This document shows positions 61,887 through 64,000 of a stretch of 64,000 nt of DNA, piece by piece. Location of the stretch: NCBI RefSeq assembly GCF_001642805.2, contig NZ_CP016948.1:310001-374000 (forward strand), given 5' to 3'. The notes under the pieces are model-generated. The model saw only the letters and a program-made list of their open reading frames with translations. It was not told the origin of the DNA and did no database searches. Made by a program: the position numbers and the translations under genes. Source of the DNA: Serratia surfactantfaciens. Its GTDB lineage: Bacteria; Pseudomonadota; Gammaproteobacteria; Enterobacterales; Enterobacteriaceae. The stretch's first letter is position 1; each line of letters opens with the position of its first letter.

Positions 61887-62957
61887 ATGCGCGTCGCTGA
61901 TTTTTCGTTTGAACTTCCCGAATCCCTGATTGCCCACTATCCCCAGGCCGAGCGCAGCGCATGCCGCCTGCTGCAGCTGGACGGGCCGAGCGGGGCGCTG
62001 ACGCACGGCGTATTCACCGATCTGCTGGACAAGCTGGAGGCCGGCGATCTGCTGGTGTTCAACAATACCCGCGTGATCCCGGCGCGCATGTTCGGCCGCA
62101 AGGTCAGCGGCGGCAAGATTGAAGTGCTGGTGGAGCGCGTGCTGGACGACCATCGCGTGCTGGCGCACGTGCGCGCGTCGAAAGCGCCGAAGCCGGGCGC
62201 CGAGCTGCTGCTGGGGGATGACGAGAGCATCGCCGCCACCATGGTGGCGCGCCATGAGACGCTGTTCGAGCTGCGTTTCAACGACGAGCGCGACGTATTC
62301 ACCATTCTCAACGCGGCCGGCCATATGCCGCTGCCGCCGTATATCGCTCGCCCGGATGAAGACGCCGACCGCGAGCTGTATCAGACGGTCTACAGCGAGA
62401 AGCCGGGCGCGGTCGCCGCGCCGACCGCCGGCCTGCATTTCGACGAACCGCTGCTGGCGGCGCTGCGCGCCAAGGGCGTGGAAATGGCGTTCGTGACGCT
62501 GCACGTCGGCGCCGGCACCTTCCAGCCGGTGCGCGTGGAAACCATCGAAGATCACGTGATGCACGCCGAATACGCCGAAGTGCCGCAGGAGGTGGTCGAT
62601 GCGGTGCTGGCCTGCAAAGCGCGCGGCAAGCGCGTGGTGGCGGTGGGCACCACCTCGGTGCGCTCGCTGGAGAGCGCCGCGGCGGCCAGCAAAGAGGCGC
62701 TGATTGCGCCGTTCTTCGGCGACACCAGCATCTTTATCTATCCGGGTTACCACTACCAGGTGATCGACGCGCTGGTGACCAATTTCCACCTGCCTGAGTC
62801 GACCCTGATCATGCTGGTGTCGGCCTTCGCCGGCTATAAAAATACCATGAACGCCTATCAGCAGGCGGTAGCCGAGCAGTATCGCTTTTTCAGCTACGGC
62901 GATGCGATGTTCATCAGCCGTAACCCGCAGGCGGAAAACGAATCCGTCGGCGGCTAA
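61887..62957 (+). CDS. queA: tRNA preQ1(34) S-adenosylmethionine ribosyltransferase-isomerase
   Basis: The 356-residue enzyme transfers the ribosyl part of SAM to preQ1 in tRNA position 34, giving epoxyqueuosine. It starts [19 protein letters not shown] and has [57 protein letters not shown]-like [17 protein letters not shown] and GDAMFI. It matches E. coli QueA (356 aa). tgt follows after 72 bp in the same orientation, so both queuosine genes are likely co-transcribed. Confidence 0.97.
   Translation: MRVADFSFELPESLIAHYPQAERSACRLLQLDGPSGALTHGVFTDLLDKLEAGDLLVFNNTRVIPARMFGRKVSGGKIEVLVERVLDDHRVLAHVRASKAPKPGAELLLGDDESIAATMVARHETLFELRFNDERDVFTILNAAGHMPLPPYIARPDEDADRELYQTVYSEKPGAVAAPTAGLHFDEPLLAALRAKGVEMAFVTLHVGAGTFQPVRVETIEDHVMHAEYAEVPQEVVDAVLACKARGKRVVAVGTTSVRSLESAAAASKEALIAPFFGDTSIFIYPGYHYQVIDALVTNFHLPESTLIMLVSAFAGYKNTMNAYQQAVAEQYRFFSYGDAMFISRNPQAENESVGG

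Positions 62958-64000
<1,043 letters not shown>

Overview
The window is Enterobacterales chromosome and almost certainly Serratia, in the S. marcescens group. The clearest marker is a complete hasISRADEB haem-acquisition locus (30218-39216). Its HasA is 188 residues long, with haem ligands, secretion tail and length as in the S. marcescens haemophore. The DNA is GC-rich and densely coded. I see no rRNA, tRNA, insertion sequence, prophage or CRISPR array. One gene is cut by each edge: a tehB-like gene on the left and tgt on the right.

Layout. 1-18150 is a run of mostly short accessory and housekeeping units: tehB-like methyltransferase, YaiW-like lipoprotein, alpha/beta hydrolase with a divergent LysR regulator, ipdC, a universal stress protein, pagP, small exported proteins, a ZIP-like transporter, a DeoR regulator with a VOC protein, a LysR/pirin pair, an isochorismatase-like hydrolase, a DCC protein, GNAT, DUF2076, and an MmyB-type regulator divergent from a methyltransferase. 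18176-27911 holds aqpZ, a phytase-like esterase behind a Pho box, ltrA, a DUF1471 protein, a PmtA-like methyltransferase, GNAT proteins, and a Fur-boxed binding protein plus TonB-dependent receptor. From aroL (28021) to tgt (64000) the order follows the E. coli backbone aroL-yaiA-ppnP-rdgC-mak-sbcCD-phoBR-brnQ-proY-malZ-acpH-queA-tgt. The insertions are: AraC regulator plus NTF2-like protein, the has locus, a Phd/VapC toxin-antitoxin pair, a BglG/LicT antiterminator, a PstS-like gene after phoR, ybdG, ggt and a peroxiredoxin.

How the parts work together. HasA is secreted by HasD-HasE (with an outer-membrane TolC-type partner not seen here) and delivers haem to the receptor HasR. HasR is energised by the TonB-like HasB and signals through HasS to the sigma factor HasI. 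I see Fur boxes before hasI and hasR, and a shared motif with identical spacing before hasS and hasR that may be the HasI promoter. PhoB-PhoR connects to two Pho boxes in the window: one before phoB and a strong one before the phytase-like esterase at 19299. Other sites read from sequence are an NsrR-like site at tehB, a near-complete OxyR site at the peroxiredoxin, TyrR-like boxes at ipdC and aroL, MalT-like boxes at malZ, a fourfold 10-bp repeat before the DeoR gene, and a ribonucleic antiterminator (RAT) plus terminator in the leader of the LicT-type gene.

Nothing here is plainly a new defence or secretion system. The most interesting items are regulatory: the RAT with a 38-nt insert in its loop, the Pho-boxed esterase, the NsrR-tehB link, the decamer array, a 16-bp inverted repeat enclosing 40 bp, and a candidate 29-residue membrane peptide before brnQ.
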